Assembly: GCA_907163375.1 (NCBI GenBank)
Contig: CAJQUW010000498.1
Coordinates: 558,001-622,000, forward strand
Source of the DNA: Prostheceraeus crozeri
Taxonomy: Eukaryota > Platyhelminthes > Polycladida > Euryleptidae
DNA: 64,000 nt
Direction of reading: 5' to 3'
In this document: piece by piece, positions 34,017-46,582 of the stretch
Numbering within the stretch: the stretch's first letter is position 1
Layout: the number at the start of each line of letters is the position of its first letter
The notes under the pieces: generated by a model
The model's database searches: none
The model's input: only the letters and a program-made list of their open reading frames with translations
Told to the model about the DNA's origin: nothing
Translations under genes and position numbers: made by a program

Positions 34017-36912
34017 TAGGGTGACCAACACCTCAAGAAGAAAATATATGACAAATCTATTAAAATTATATGACAACATATGACAATACGTGCTCTTCAA
34101 ACTCTTTATTCAGAATTCTCCATCCGGGTATGATTTGATGCAGGGATAAGCCAATCACAAGCGAGTATGGGGATCGCTGGGTTCCCGCGTACGCACGCGT
34201 CGTTAGGGACAACCATATTGGGCCAAAAATATTTTTAAAAAGTTTACATTTCGATGAGTCCATTCTGCATCAATTAGATTTGAATAGATTTCTCATCAAG
34301 ATTTATCTGAATGTTTATAATGCATATTAAAAGTTTAGAATGCAGTGATTTTGGCGGTGGATTTGAATTTGAGAAAATACTTGTGTTTAAGAGAAAATGA
34401 GCCGATAGTGATCGAAATGGATCTGAATGGATCGAGAAAAAACCATTCTTAAAAAGAGCATCGACTGACAATGATGCTTTCTGTACTTTGTGCAAAAAGA
34501 CATTTTCTATTGCAAATCGAGGTCTCAACGAAGTTCTTCAGCATGAAGAATCAAAATTGCACAAGGACAAAGTTCACGAAAAAGCTACAACAGTTTCCCT
34601 CACATCCTTCATGGTAAGACCAAATTCTTCTGATGATTTGGTTTGGTGACTGCAACAGAAGTAACTTTTGTATATCATACTGTTAAACATCATCAATCTT
34701 TTCGCTCATGTGACTGTATTAATGAGCTGGTTCCAATTTTGTTTTCTGGCTGTAATAGTGGAGAAAAATATGGCTGTGGAAGAACGAAAGCAAAAGCGAT
34801 AGTTACGGATGTTCTGGCTCCAGAATCAGTTCGGGATTTTACTTCCCACTTGAAACTATATCGCGTTCCTTACTCGTTGGCTACTGATGCTTCTAACCAT
34901 GGAAACCAAAAGATGTTTCCGCTCTTGGTTCAGTATTATGATGTTAAGGAAGGAATTCAAAATAAGGTTCTCGATTTTCAAGAACTGCATTGTGAGACAG
35001 CTGACGAAATATACCTGTTCATAAAAAATTCTCTCATCACACTTGGACTGGATCCGCATTTATGCACTGCTTTCTCTGCAGACAATGCTCCTGTAAACTT
35101 TGGCAACGCAGTAACAGTGTCAGAATCTGTGGCAGGCAACAATGTCTACCACAAGTTGAAAAATCATTTAGCTCCAAACATCATCCGACAAGGATGTCCG
35201 GCGCACAGTTTGCATGATGCCAGTTCGCATGCCGCAAATGCTCCTGCATTTGATCTCGAAGTCCTTGTTTTCAAAATGAATTCCCACTTCAACCTTTCCA
35301 CTAGCCGCGTTTCACGTTTCAAAGAAGTTTGTGAGATTCTTGGAGTTCAAAGTCGGAAAATGATAAGTCACAGCAAGACACGTTGGCTGTCTTTGCTTCC
35401 CGCTTTAGAGCGTATTCTTACTTACGCAGCTTTAAAATCTTACTTTTTGTCCCTGTCACCGACAGACTGTCCGAAGCTGTTACGCGATTTTTTTAACTTG
35501 GCTGATAAATTTGGTGAAATGTACCTGCTGTTTCTACACAGCGTTCTTCCTTTATTCGACAAGGCGATTCGAGTGACAGAAGGAAAATTTACCACTGTTG
35601 CTCAAGTGTACTCCGTTCTCTCTGACCTAAGGAATACGCTACGTGGCCGCAAACATGAGTGTTTTGTCGGTTTCTGGTGTCGGTCTTTGCTACAAAAGTG
35701 TACAAATTCTGAAAGAGTTAATGCATTCAAAGAAGAAGTTGACAAATACTACACCATTGCGCTCGAATACATGGAACGATGGTTTGATTTTTCCGGATTT
35801 ACAAGTAAGCTCAAATGGCTGGATCTTCAAAGCGAAAAAGATCTCAGCTTTGAAAATTTGCTCTCTGCCATTGAAAGCTTGAATTTCCAGGAAGAATTAA
35901 AAAGTGAGCTTGTGAATGATTCGCTTTTTGATGAGCTTATTCTATTGAAAGAGAAATTCGACAACTTAGCTCCCAATTGGGAACAGAGTGCTGGACAATC
36001 CATCCCTGAGAAGTGGTCTTCTCTTTTGCAAGGGATTTTTTTCCCGTTCTTACAAAAGTCGTTGCCTTGTTTCTCTCCATTCCTTCTTCAAATGCCATGG
36101 TCGAGAGAGTTTTTTCGTCCATGGATATTCACTGGACTGATGAACGAAACCGACTTTCCCAAGGAACCTTGAAAGCAATCTTACAGGTCTTGGTGAATTA
36201 TAACTTGATCTCATGCAAAACTTTTTATGAAAAAGTGCGAAATAATCACACACTTCTCCGAAAAGCACGCCAATCAAACAAATATTCATTCAAGTAAATG
36301 AAAAGTTTTAATTGCGTTTTGCGTTTTACGTGTATGTGTAGTAAGATGACAGAATGACAATATGATGTTTGCCGAGGCTGAGTGCTTACGAGTTATGTAA
36401 TTCTTTCGAATTCAGAGTTAATTTCTTTTTGTTCTCAACCGCTGTTGATTTATTTGGACAAGTAAAATAAATTGACGATAATCTTTGAACTTTTTTTTTC
36501 TGAGAGCCGGGCAAGCGCCACCACTGATGAGGAATGACTTGCATTTAGGTCATTATCGGATGACTTCATGTGCGTAGCCTATGCGTAGAGTAGACATGCA
36601 CAATTCATTTTGCCATCTTAATACAGTGATGTAGGCATGAGCAGCGAAAAGCTGGCAGTATGCATTGCTTATCGGTACAGCACCGTTAGTGAGATAAGGG
36701 ATTCCCGTGAACAATAGGTGAATTTCTTGGAAATAGGGAATTCTGAACAAAATGGTTGACTTTGACCCTAACCTGTCTGAGAAGCTAAACAATACAAATG
36801 GACAAATTCATTAGTCTGTTTATCATCATCATTGAGAAAAAAAATTATGACACACGATGAATAATGAAAATATATGACTGTCATATGAAATATATGACAG
36901 TTGGTCACCCTA
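34017..36912 (+). mobile_element. hAT transposon with transposase, nested
   Basis: A 2,896-bp element beginning TAGGGTGACCAACA and ending TGTTGGTCACCCTA-like (TTGGTCACCCTA). The 8-bp flanks TTTGTAAT (34009-34016, 36913-36920) are identical. Subterminal ATATATGAC words repeat at both ends. It landed inside the older 428-bp hAT element. It carries a frameshifted transposase, so this copy is unlikely to be autonomous. Confidence 0.93.
34400..36297 (+). pseudogene. hAT transposase, frameshifted
   Basis: Three frames join to about 630 codons, a normal hAT length. Frame one (to about 34640) has no ATG near its start and carries a zinc-finger-like unit CTLCKKTFSIANRG...LQHEESKLH. Frame two, open 34637-36172, holds the RNase H-like core: LATDASNHGNQKMFPLLVQYYD (first acidic site region), FSADNAPVNFG (second), CPAHSLHDASSHA, then HSKTRWLSLLPALERIL. 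The end of frame two is nonsense. The C-terminal dimerisation motif SIPSSNAMVERVFSSM followed by DERNRLSQGTL is in a third frame (about 36080-36297). At least two frameshifts are therefore present. The protein would act on the TAGGGTGACC ends. Confidence 0.88.
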
Positions 36913-37390
36913 TTTGTAATATACTTCGGGTCTGGATGTAGGCCGGAGTCCTATCATTTGATAGGACTCCTGGACTCCGACTCTGACTCCGCATCCCTGA
37001 TACAATTGAATGTGTATTACGTGTATACAATATGCAGGAGGTATCAAAGGCAATAGGCTAAAGTAACCATTTTTGTTTAAATACGGTTTGACAGCAGATA
37101 CATAAAATCGTCCAATCAACCATTTAAAGCTACATTATTCATATCCCAAACTAATACAAATAACAGACTGTGGATAAAGACGGCAACTCAAGGCGGTAGA
37201 TTTGAGATGTAGAGCGCAATTCTTTTGAAATTTTTCCCGTTCTTAATTATGATTGCCTGCTTCCGTTTCACAGATGATATTGCATAATGCTTATGAAGAG
37301 TAAATGACAGTTTGCATCTAGTCTTACGTTCTTTCCTCTATATGATATTTTGTGGTCAAGAATTTAGTTAAATCATAGACTTCTAGATAA

Positions 37391-37939
37391 TAGTGTTATG
37401 GACACGAAACTCCATCCATCTGCAGGGCGCATAGATGTGCACATTTATACTGTGTGACAAAAATTCCTAACACTTAGAATTATGTGGGCCATTATTTTCA
37501 TTAATAAAGTAAGCATCATTCAAAAGTAAAACTTTATGCGGCAAAAATTTATTTCACACATATCTAGCAACCTGTATGACCGCCCGCAGCATTTATGCAC
37601 GCTCATATTCTATTTTTCATAGAGTTCATCTGATGAGAGTTCAGAAAGACAGCCAGTTTTGCAATTATGCGATGTTCAAACTTATCCAAGCGTTGATCCT
37701 GTGTTAGAGGATGAACGACGTCTTCATATGGCTATGCTAGAGGGGGGACATTGTTTGGGAGTAAGATCGACTTAGAAATTAAACAGAGCTGTCATTGATT
37801 AGTGATGACAAGTGTTAAGTTTTTTCTGTCAGGCGGTATACATGCGCGATGCAGGAACGCCAAAGCAAAGATTCAAGTCATAGAGATCGACACATCTATG
37901 CGCCCTTCATGTGGATGGAGATTCGCGTCCAGAACACTT
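37391..37939. repeat. Inverted-repeat element, about 550 bp
   Basis: Left arm (37391-37440, AGTGTTATGGAC...CTCCATCCA...GGGCGCATAGATGTG) and the reverse complement of the right arm (about 37888-37939) match at most of about 48 positions. The interior has no gene. Probably a MITE; the target duplication is unclear. Confidence 0.65.
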
Positions 37940-38529
37940 TTATCTGGAAGTCCATGCTTAAGTATACAAAACAAAAGTACAGACAGTAATGATAAAGTTT
38001 GTGCATTTTAGCAAATATAATTTTCATTGATATACCTGTAGTTACCGGTATAAGACGAGCTTTATTTATCTGACGGTCAACATGCAGATGATGACTACCC
38101 ATCAGAAGTTTGCAGTTTCAATGCTCTGCTTCTCTGCTGTATCACCTTATAAACGAAGTCAAAGATGGATAAATCATGATGCAAATAAGACCTTCTGATT
38201 TCCTCGTTTTCGAATACAATCAGATTGATGATGCCTGACAATGGACCACGCTTGATATTAACCGTATTTTATCCCCGTGACCCTAGACATATTTTGGCAT
38301 TGCTCCAAAGCCATAATAGCTGCGACTCCAGTTTTATGTGACTTTTAGTTTCTTTGTAGTCTTGATCAGCAATTCAAATTTTATGAAATTCGGCCCATGG
38401 GAACATTTGAATTTTGACCTTCGCTCAAGCGCACTTTTTAAAAATGGAGCATTTTTGTAAATTTCCTAGGATTCTTAAACAATTCAAATTACTTATAGAC
38501 CACGGACAAAAGTGCAAGGTAAGTCATAA

Positions 38530-38680
38530 TCAACAAATTCATTCATCCACAAATACAGCTATGTAATTATTGTATGAAGAATAGCCTTTAAACACTACTC
38601 ACAAAAGGTTTTTTTGTTGCAAGTAGTGGACCCAAGCATACAACGGACAGATTACCATGCCTCAGAATATTTTTTTGATT
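38530..38680 (+). repeat. Dispersed repeat, copy 2
   Basis: Diverged copy of 24080-24240 in the same orientation; it ends about 90 bp before foldback MITE copy B. Class unknown. Confidence 0.5.
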
Positions 38681-38768
38681 CAATTGTTTACATAGTGCAG
38701 ATGTGCATTTATTATATATTTTCTGCTCAATATATAACTGAGATTTTGCTGGACTGAGAATACATGTA

Positions 38769-39397
38769 GTCCAGCACCCAGAGCGAGTTTCTGCAGAGAA
38801 CGAGTCCGAAAATGAGACATTCACAGAATGATGTATTCCCTATGCCTACTACGAATCTGCGCGTCTGCCGAGTTCGAGGTAGTTCCCCTTCTTGTCAGAC
38901 ACGATCAAAGAAAAACGTTTATTCACCTTGAAGCAGAATACAGCTTTTGGCGAATATGAAATTTTCTTTGCTTTCTCTGATTAAGCGAAAAGTACTACGA
39001 CAAGAGTCATAATCTTTGACATGGATTGTCTTCAGATCATTTCCTATCATATGTATGTGATTTTATCATGCTTCTGATCGGCGATGTTTGCGAATCATTT
39101 CGTTATCATTTCATGAACACGATAAGAAATGACCTGATGACATTCCATGTCATAAATTTAGTACTTTTCGCTTAATCGGAGAAAACATGGAAAATTCAAT
39201 ATTTGCGAAAAACCTCAATCTACGTCCCATTGGATTTACGTACGGTTTTCTTTAATACCCTCTGCCATGACGAGGAGTCAGGTACAACTCGGCAGACGCG
39301 CAGATTCGCAGAAGGCATACAGCAGGCCTATACATCATTCTCTGAAAGTCTCATTTTCGGCCTCGTTCCCTGCAGAAGCTCGTTTCGGCTGCCGGAG
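38769..39397. repeat. TA-flanked foldback MITE, copy B (629 bp)
   Basis: Arms match copy A (GTCCAGCACCCAGAGCGAG at the left, complement of CTCCGGCAGCCGAAACGAG at the right). TA lies on each side (38767-38768, 39398-39399). Arms are about 150 bp and the interior is longer than in copy A, sharing GACATTCCATGTCA and TAGTACTTTTCGC-like words with copy C. Copy A is therefore an internally deleted form. Confidence 0.85.
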
Positions 39398-39398
39398 T

Positions 39399-40511
39399 AT
39401 TGTGTGTTTCTATCTTCATGAATCTTCACCTAATGAAATAACATTTTCCGACTATACCATTGATTGTACCTGCTGAGAGATTTCAAAATAGCACATCATT
39501 TTTAGTTTCATGTATCAGTAAGTAAAACTAAAAGAAAAAAGGAAGAGAAACAATTCTGATACTGCATTTTATCTTTCAATGAAATGCTGTAAAACCGAGA
39601 CCCCGACGTCTGGTGTATATGATCTCAACGCTTGCAAACGAAAGAACCGTCAAAATTTCGCCAAGATTCTGAACAGACACAGAAAACACGGATATCTTAA
39701 AACAGAAAGACATTTATTTCGCAGTTCTGATATGAAAATATTCACACGCAGCACTACAATTCTCATTGACAAATTTCAGACTAATGACAGTCAATCTCAT
39801 AAGATATTGCGAAGAAAAAAGAAGGATCAAATTAAGAACTCAGATGAGAAGATGTCTGTTTGATAAATGTAATTAAAATATTTGAAGTTGTGAAAGGTGA
39901 ATTGATGTGGAATTGTTATCTAAATCAACGATGAAGTTTCGCTTTGACGGTTTGAAGGAAGCAACTTTAATTGGCGTTTCGATTTTCGCGAATTTCTCGT
40001 CTACTTTGAATGACGGAAATACGAGCGAGTCATCGCTCTAAATTTCTTCTTATTGATGATCACGGAGAGGGATTCTTGGGTCAGAAATATCGATATTTTG
40101 TTTTTCATCACTTGAAAAACTTTTGTCTCAACAACGAGCTATCAAATTGACTATCTGCGACAATCATAATCGGATGGATTCTTTGTACTTCAAACATGAA
40201 GCCTAATCCTCGTTGAAAGCGAGTAGTGAACAAAGCTTCAAATTTTTGGCGATCATTAAAACGGGATTTTTGAAATATTCGCAGACCCCAAATGACTTCG
40301 AGTTTTCCTTGAATGATGTGAGATATTCATGAAATTTCATCATTGTGTATTTTCCTATTGATATATTTTTCCTTTGAAGATTGTACACAGGATCAGGAAT
40401 CTTTTGAAACGGAATCCAGAAGGGAGCGATCGTTGTTGGCTTATTTCAGTTACCTGCGAAAATCAGAATGGTAATTGTTTAGTTTTCCTGTACATTTCCT
40501 GTACAAAGAAG
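39399..40511. other. AT-rich DNA, no gene recognised
   Basis: A basic 94-codon frame (39579-39863, plus) has no domain I recognise. Nothing else is supported. Confidence 0.45.
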
Positions 40512-41229
40512 CAGGGATGCGGAGTCGGAGTCCCGGAGTCCTATCATTTTTGCTGGAGTCGGAGTCGGAGTCCGGACTCCGGCCTATAATTAGACCCGAA
40601 ATATAATACAAACAAATTATTTATCCTTGTGCACAGCTGTCATTGCCTTGATTTCAACTTTCTCCGTCAAACAAAAGTACAGAGACACTGATGCATACAA
40701 AGCTTGTAATAGTTGAGGGAATGAACCGTGATAGCAAAAAAATGATCTTTTCACTCGGTGATTTAATAGAGAAGACAAGCCTTTCTAGCCTCGATCACAC
40801 CTACGCACCAAAGGTCACATCAGAGATAAAAACGAAATGATAGTTTATTTGAGAACATTAACTCTTCCTCACATTAAACGTGTGTAATTGCTCCCCTAAA
40901 GCGCATGCTAAAATCAAAAGTGTACTCTTATTTTTTGGAGAAGGATGGGGATTTCTTGCCTGGTAGAGACTGGAGAAAGACCGTGTGAAGCACACATCAA
41001 CAAGATGGGAGTAGCCGAGTCGTATGTATCCAACTTAAAGCGACATTTGTTCAACTTTCATCGAAAATGGTTGATAATTGATACAGCAATGATCACTAAA
41101 GATAGGTTCAGGTAAGCCTATAATGATCTATAATGTAGGTTACCAGTTATTTTTTTAAAAAAACTAGGCTATATATACTTGTCACCCGGAGTCGGAGTCC
41201 TATCAAAATGATAGGACTCCGCATCCCTG
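40512..41229 (-). mobile_element. Second copy of the CAGGGATGCGGAGTC hAT, inverted
   Basis: Ends CAGGGATGCGGAGTCGGAGTC and GGACTCCGCATCCCTG match the 33668-36999 element. 40600-40900 is the reverse complement of about 33740-34016 in that copy. Unlike that copy it keeps about 290 bp (40900-41190) with a BED-finger exon. The 8-bp flanks CAAAGAAG and CTTTAACT do not match, so flanks have mutated or rearranged. It lacks a catalytic core. Confidence 0.85.
40945..41111 (+). pseudogene. BED-type zinc-finger exon of a hAT transposase
   Basis: ATG 40945 opens 55 codons ending in a consensus donor, TTCAG then GTAAGC (41112). Residues SYVSNLKRHLFNFH match the second half of a BED finger, which binds transposon DNA at the N-terminus of many hAT transposases. 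The preceding CEAH occupies the place of the usual C-x2-C pair, so one zinc ligand may be lost (Cys to His could still bind). No downstream transposase exon exists before the element ends at 41229, so this is a leftover first exon. Confidence 0.5.
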
Positions 41230-41474
41230 CTTTAACTCATTTTTTCCGAGTGATAAATTCGCAGACAAGGCAATTTTTTATCCCTGTGAATCCCACATAT
41301 TAGACTGAAGAATGGAATCTGAAGGCCGTGAAGCTAGCTTTAAAGTCCTCGCTTTAAAGTATTACAGATATTTTACTTTACTCGCACCCTAAAAACTCGC
41401 GCAGACTACAAGTATAGAAATCGGACATTGTATCATCTCAAAGGGTTAAAGCAGACATGCTGATTTAAAAACTG

Positions 41475-41655
41475 TCATTATAGCCGAGCTGCTGTACAGC
41501 TAGCGGTGCCCCTAGTGAAGAAGGTGCGAGTTCGTCTTCACCGCGGACTTCGTTTCGATTCCTGGGTCGGGCGGGTGCGGTCGGGGAATTAAGAGTGTTG
41601 GTGTCTTTTATTGACCTGATGGTTTTCATTCTCTTTAGATATTCAATATCCTGTT
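41475..41655 (+). repeat. tRNA-derived SINE, copy 2
   Basis: B box GTTTCGATTCC (41552-41562) and an A-box-like stretch near 41490-41506, then the family tail with GTGCGGTCGGGGAATTAA, GTGTTGGTGTCTTTTATTGA and TTCATTCTCTTTAGATAT. The tail extends further than in copy 1. Confidence 0.75.
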
Positions 41656-43637
41656 CGTTTGTTGAATCATCGTCACTGCTGATGCATACCACGGTATTTG
41701 AAACCGGTATGGCAATAAATCACTTTCGTGGAAAAACTTTGCGACTTCTAGCTTGTAATAAGTGAAATGATTGAAAATATCTTCTTCTGTTTTAGGCATA
41801 GTTTAGATGTTCCAGGCAGATCGTCATTATAGAAAAACAGAATTGTTCTTCGACAGACCCATATAAATTATTAAGGCAGGGTTTCTCGGCGTATGTCTCG
41901 CGCACCGTTTTGTTGGCCACTTGGCCGGCGTTATATCACCATTATGTAGTAGCGGTCTAGTTAGGTATAGTCATCATCGGAGTAAAGTAATTACTATGAT
42001 CCATGCTAGCCAAATTTGCTCCTTCCATTTAGAGAGGTCACACAGCTTCCTTTCAACAAATGATTTCTCTTTGTCTATGTCCTATAAACTCCGTATATAC
42101 AGTGCATACATTATGTATTAAGTTTCAGAATAATTTGACAAATGCGACAATCTTTTCTTTTGAATCTAGAATTCTAAGTGACTTCCTTTAACCTACCTAA
42201 AAGCAAGGAAGATAGTGGGAATGCTTTGAGAGAGAAAATATCATGCCTATCATTCCCAGGGCAACTGTAGATAATCTTCAATTGGCATCTATTACTTAAA
42301 TGGCGGATGATAGACTTTTTAATGAAAAGTCTCACAGGTTTGGAAAGTATGAATTAAATCATGATTATTGTAGGAATGTTGAGGAAATGTTAATAAAAGT
42401 GCTCTCACGTCCACAAAAAGGGTTTAGAACGGGACAACTTTGATACAAAACTGATAAATATTCAATTTGAATGATGACTTTGTCTCCATGTGGTAAAGCC
42501 AAGCTGATTCTCAATAACTTCCCAGCTGCCATCGTTCGTGAGAATAATTAGGACTAGAGTAATTACGCTACACAAATTAAGTAGAATTATCAGGCCTAAT
42601 TTTATGGTTCAATGATGAACGATTGGTGCAGCGATGAAATGTTTTTATGATTACATGCGCACGGTAGGTAATTCTATCACTCCCCACATTTAGTTGCGTA
42701 ATAAGCAATTTTCTCGCTTTTCTATTCTTGCGTCTATTTGCAGTAAACTTCATACATAAGGGAATAGGAGATTATAGGATAGCAATAATATATTAAAATA
42801 TATGAGGTTGTAGCCTGCAAAGGAAACATGCGTCATTTATTGGACATTCAGCGCTTTTAAAAGAAAAAGGTGTAATCTTGTATTTGCATGAAATTGTCAG
42901 AGCACATCAAAGGATTGCTTTAAAATTTGAGAACGTTGCAAAATGCCACAACTCTGTCTGAAGAACACAATATCGGATGAAGCGCAAAACTCGGCTAAGG
43001 GACACATTATTCTGTTATGAGAAAATATAGAGATAAAAAGTTTAAGAGTGACTAATTCAAAATAGCTCATAAAATGACGTTATAAATTAGGAGTGCTATA
43101 GTTGCCATTTTTCCGATTTCTATGGTTTTTACATTTAGAATTCATTTATAAACATCAATCCCCATGGACACGTGCTTCACTTAAAAAACATGTATTCTGT
43201 CTTGTAAATGTCGGTCATCAAAAGAAGAAAGACACAAAATCAGTTTTACTTGATATACTGGAGTTTTCACCATGTACGTTGTAAACTGCTAATGAAAACA
43301 GTCATCAGCCAATTGCTGCAGACAAAATCAAACAACATGCAGCCAAAAGTGACTGTTCAGTAGCGATAATTAATAGCCAAAACTCCAGACAAATCTGTCC
43401 AACTTTCTAATTTTGCTGAAAATATGACGTTTTTCTAATATGACTGACTACAGCATAATAAGTAGCTGAAGTAGAATTCCAATATTCATTTCAAATAGAA
43501 AATCTTGTCTATGAAACCCTTCTATAACACTAAATTTCATTAGAAACCTATGCCACAGCCACACTCACGGCTGATTATCACAAAGATTGCAGAGTGCCCT
43601 TGAAGGGTTTGCCAAGGAAATTTCACAGAGTTTTACG

Positions 43638-43689
43638 AAGGACTACTACAATTTCTATGTTGTAGAACACAGAAATTGTAGTAGTCCTT
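43638..43689. repeat. Perfect 19-bp hairpin, 14-nt loop
   Basis: AAGGACTACTACAATTTCT (43638-43656) is exactly complementary to AGAAATTGTAGTAGTCCTT (43671-43689). The size resembles a small-RNA precursor, but a perfect stem is more typical of a recent inverted duplication. Confidence 0.65.
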
Positions 43690-45672
43690 GACTTTACCTA
43701 ACCTCTATCTAACACCTTTGATTTCCGTGATCGACTGTAGTTATATGTCAACATGCACAATTCCATTACAAATGTTATTAACTGGGGCTCTCTTCAATTT
43801 CAATACAGTTCAGTATCTGTTTGAAATAGTCTTTGCTTAGAGAGAAATCAATGTTTAATGCACAATATCAGTGTTTTATGTGCTTTGCCTTCGGGCCCCG
43901 CAATTAATCCCTGCATAAAAAGCAACAATTTGTGCTTATTATAGGCATGCTTTAGAATTCCGATCAAGTAGTTACTACAAATAGATTGAATTATAGTTAA
44001 TTTGAATTTAAAACTCAATGGATTTCAATAAAACTTCATCGATTTTGTGGGGCTCCAATTAGAAGCACAAGGCATTTATTTGGCACCCTTTTCAATTATT
44101 AAAAGTCTCGCATCAATTTCTTAAAGCATAGCATCTACATACATATTGAAATTCTCCTCATCAGACATGCATTAGATTGGAAATTTTCTCAAAGTAATGT
44201 CAGCATTGGGCCTTCTAACGCCTCGTGATCGGCTGCTACTGTGTGACGTCGAATATCTCTAAACATTACTAGTAACATTCACTATGCACTAATATGATAA
44301 TCCGCTGATGTGGCAGGTTCCAACAGGAAATCTCAGATAATTGCAAGCTAATCATTCACTATCTCTATTTTTGATTATTGATTCATCTTGCTGAAATTTA
44401 CTGCTAGTTTTACACCTACATTTGAGGTAATCTGTTGCAGCCACATGTACAAGTAGCATTGCATTGCTTATCTTGTTCACAGAAAGAATTTGTACTTATT
44501 TTTTCATTTACCTGTGTCAACAGCTATGTTATCGTTTGTTTCCTTCGTTATTAGGCCTCTAAATATTATGCAGTTTCAGAAATTCATCTTCAACAGAAAG
44601 TAGAAATTGTCAATTAAAATACTTGCTGCTTGTTTCAATTACATGGGAAGCCTTCTGAACTCAAACATTATTTATTATTTGAGGGTATTCACCTGTAGGT
44701 ACCACTGTCTGATACATATAACATAGGAAAATGTGTGCGATCAAAATTGGCTTTCAATTCAGATTTAGGCATGAAAAGAAAAATTAGAAATGAAATTAGA
44801 AAAATGCATGTAGAGGTCAAAAATAAGAATTTCAAACCCAAGCTGGATTTCCTGTTTCCGTTCTTTTCATGGTAATGATGTTAATCATACTTTTCAAATA
44901 GTAACTGCGCATTTTGTTTCTTTCGTTTTTTCAAAACTTACATGTAACTATCCTTGATAAGCATTCTCAGAATAAGAAGTGCGATAAATCTATCTCTAAT
45001 TTCCAGAGGACTTACATGTCTGATAGCGTGATAAATGATTAAACAGGATATCGATAAATATATTCAAACAAAAGCGTCATATAATTCCATGCGCAAAAGG
45101 TTATTCCTTAAGAACACTCGGTGAAGTTTCCACCTCAAAGACATCGGTATAATGTCTGATCTCTTCTAGACTGAGAATACCACTCATCGCACCTGGTTTC
45201 GTCAAAAGAACTTCCCAAAGCATCCCTGCTGTTCGACAAGACAGGAAGTTCATTGCGCTTCTTTATTTCCCATTATGCGTTTCGCCTACCTCCCTCCTAC
45301 TTATCACTCCACACTTTAATCTTTCTCCTGTGTCGCCTTTTTTCTATTTCCACTTAAGTTTCACGAGGCCTCCTTTATCCTTCAACTTTCGATACACAAG
45401 AAGTATATGTGAAGTTACAGAGAATTCACAAAAACAGCTATAGTGACAACAAAATATGACCGTTCTGATGAAAATATACATGCATGTTTGTGATACAGAT
45501 GGAAGTCTCATCACTAGAAAATATTCTCTGCTATTCTTGATGCTTCAACGTCCATTATTGACGATCTCAGAAGCACTTTGGAGGATTAATTGAGTTATTC
45601 CAACTGATTTTAATATTTCATTTCTGCTTTCTGTGAAGTGTATGCCTTACTCTGCTTATGTCCAATCTTGAA

Positions 45673-45713
45673 ATCTCTCTCTCTCTCTCACTCTCGCTCG
45701 CTCGCTCTCACAC
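45673..45713. repeat. TC/GCTC microsatellite
   Basis: TCTCTCTC run passing into CACTCTCGCTCGCTCGCTCTCACAC-type imperfect repeats. Confidence 0.9.
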
Positions 45714-46420
45714 TTCCTCACCACAGACACATACGTACATACACACATCCACTTTCTTGGAACTGTTGTTTAGATTTATTTCCTGGAAATATTGTTTTGT
45801 CATTATTGGAATTGACTTCCTCATTAAGAAAATGTCTATACGCGAATTGATATTTTTCGCAATTTTTGTAGATTTGACTATGATCCGAAATTGAATCGCA
45901 TGCGCTATTTTGCATTTATCATAAGCCCTTTTACGTTTCCGCCGCAATTGCAATCCTCTCCCCAGTACTTGATCGATAAGTGATTTTGAAAAAGACCATT
46001 TTTGCATCAATGGAACGTCGATAGTTTCATATGATTCCGCACACTCAGCTTGCATCAGTTCATGTGAAAACTTGTCTCTGATGATCTAAAGCTCGAAAGT
46101 CATCATCTGTGCAAGCTCTTTGAACAGCCTTCAACACCTGTTGCTCGTACCTTCAATTTGCTTTGACGCCCGTTTGTCAGAGCGCGGCACTTCAGCATGT
46201 CTTCTATTAAATTTCATACTGCCCGTCAGAAGTTTTTGCTTTGAATCCTAAAAATAGCAGAAAAATTCAGCAACATGAAAGGTTTATTCTTGCCACAGAG
46301 AAAAAAGTTTCTCATCATTCTTTACTGAGATAATAGCACTAAGTTTGGTCAATTTGCTATTAGTTGCATTCTTAGTCAAGTAGGCATAGCAATAATGCGG
46401 TCAGACTTCTGTCTGCAATC

Positions 46421-46582
46421 ATGCCGCAAAAGTCAAGTAAAGAGATCCGATGCTACATTGTCACTATTAGCATTAATGCTAAATGGTCGTGCAATCAAAT
46501 CGCTACACACATGAATATTCCAAAATCTTTAGTTCTCCTACGTAGCCGTGGCTGGAATAAGAAAGGAGCAACCAGTTGTTAA
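46421..46582 (+). pseudogene. Tc1-like transposase N-terminal fragment
   Basis: A 53-codon frame (ATG 46421 to TAA 46580-46582) reads like the first helix-turn-helix of a Tc1 transposase: KEIRCYIVTISINAKWSCNQ, then QIATHMNIPKSLVLLRSRG. No catalytic core or inverted repeats follow, so only the DNA-binding end remains. The match is by motif shape only. Confidence 0.4.

Larger units (their letters stand above)
33668..36999. mobile_element. Short hAT element (CAGGGATRCGGAGTC ends) interrupted by another hAT
   Basis: Termini are CAGGGATACGGAGTC at the left and the complement of CAGGGATGCGGAGTC at the right. The 8-bp flanks GTACAATT (33660-33667) and ATACAATT (37000-37007) match at 7 of 8 positions. 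Both ends contain a palindrome GGAGTCCTATCA...TGATAGGACTCC. Removing the inner element (34017-36912) and one copy of its duplication leaves only about 428 bp, so the outer element is non-autonomous. A second copy lies inverted at 40512-41229. Confidence 0.9.
41656..46420. other. Long AT-rich stretch, no gene recognised
   Basis: No domain seen in any open frame, including the 115-codon minus frame at 45708-46055. Contains the hairpin at 43638-43689 and a TC/GCTC microsatellite at 45673-45713. Confidence 0.5.

Noticed and set aside
45708-46055. 115-codon minus-strand open frame as a gene
   Set aside because: No domain, overlaps a microsatellite, and its start region looks like chance opening in AT-rich DNA.
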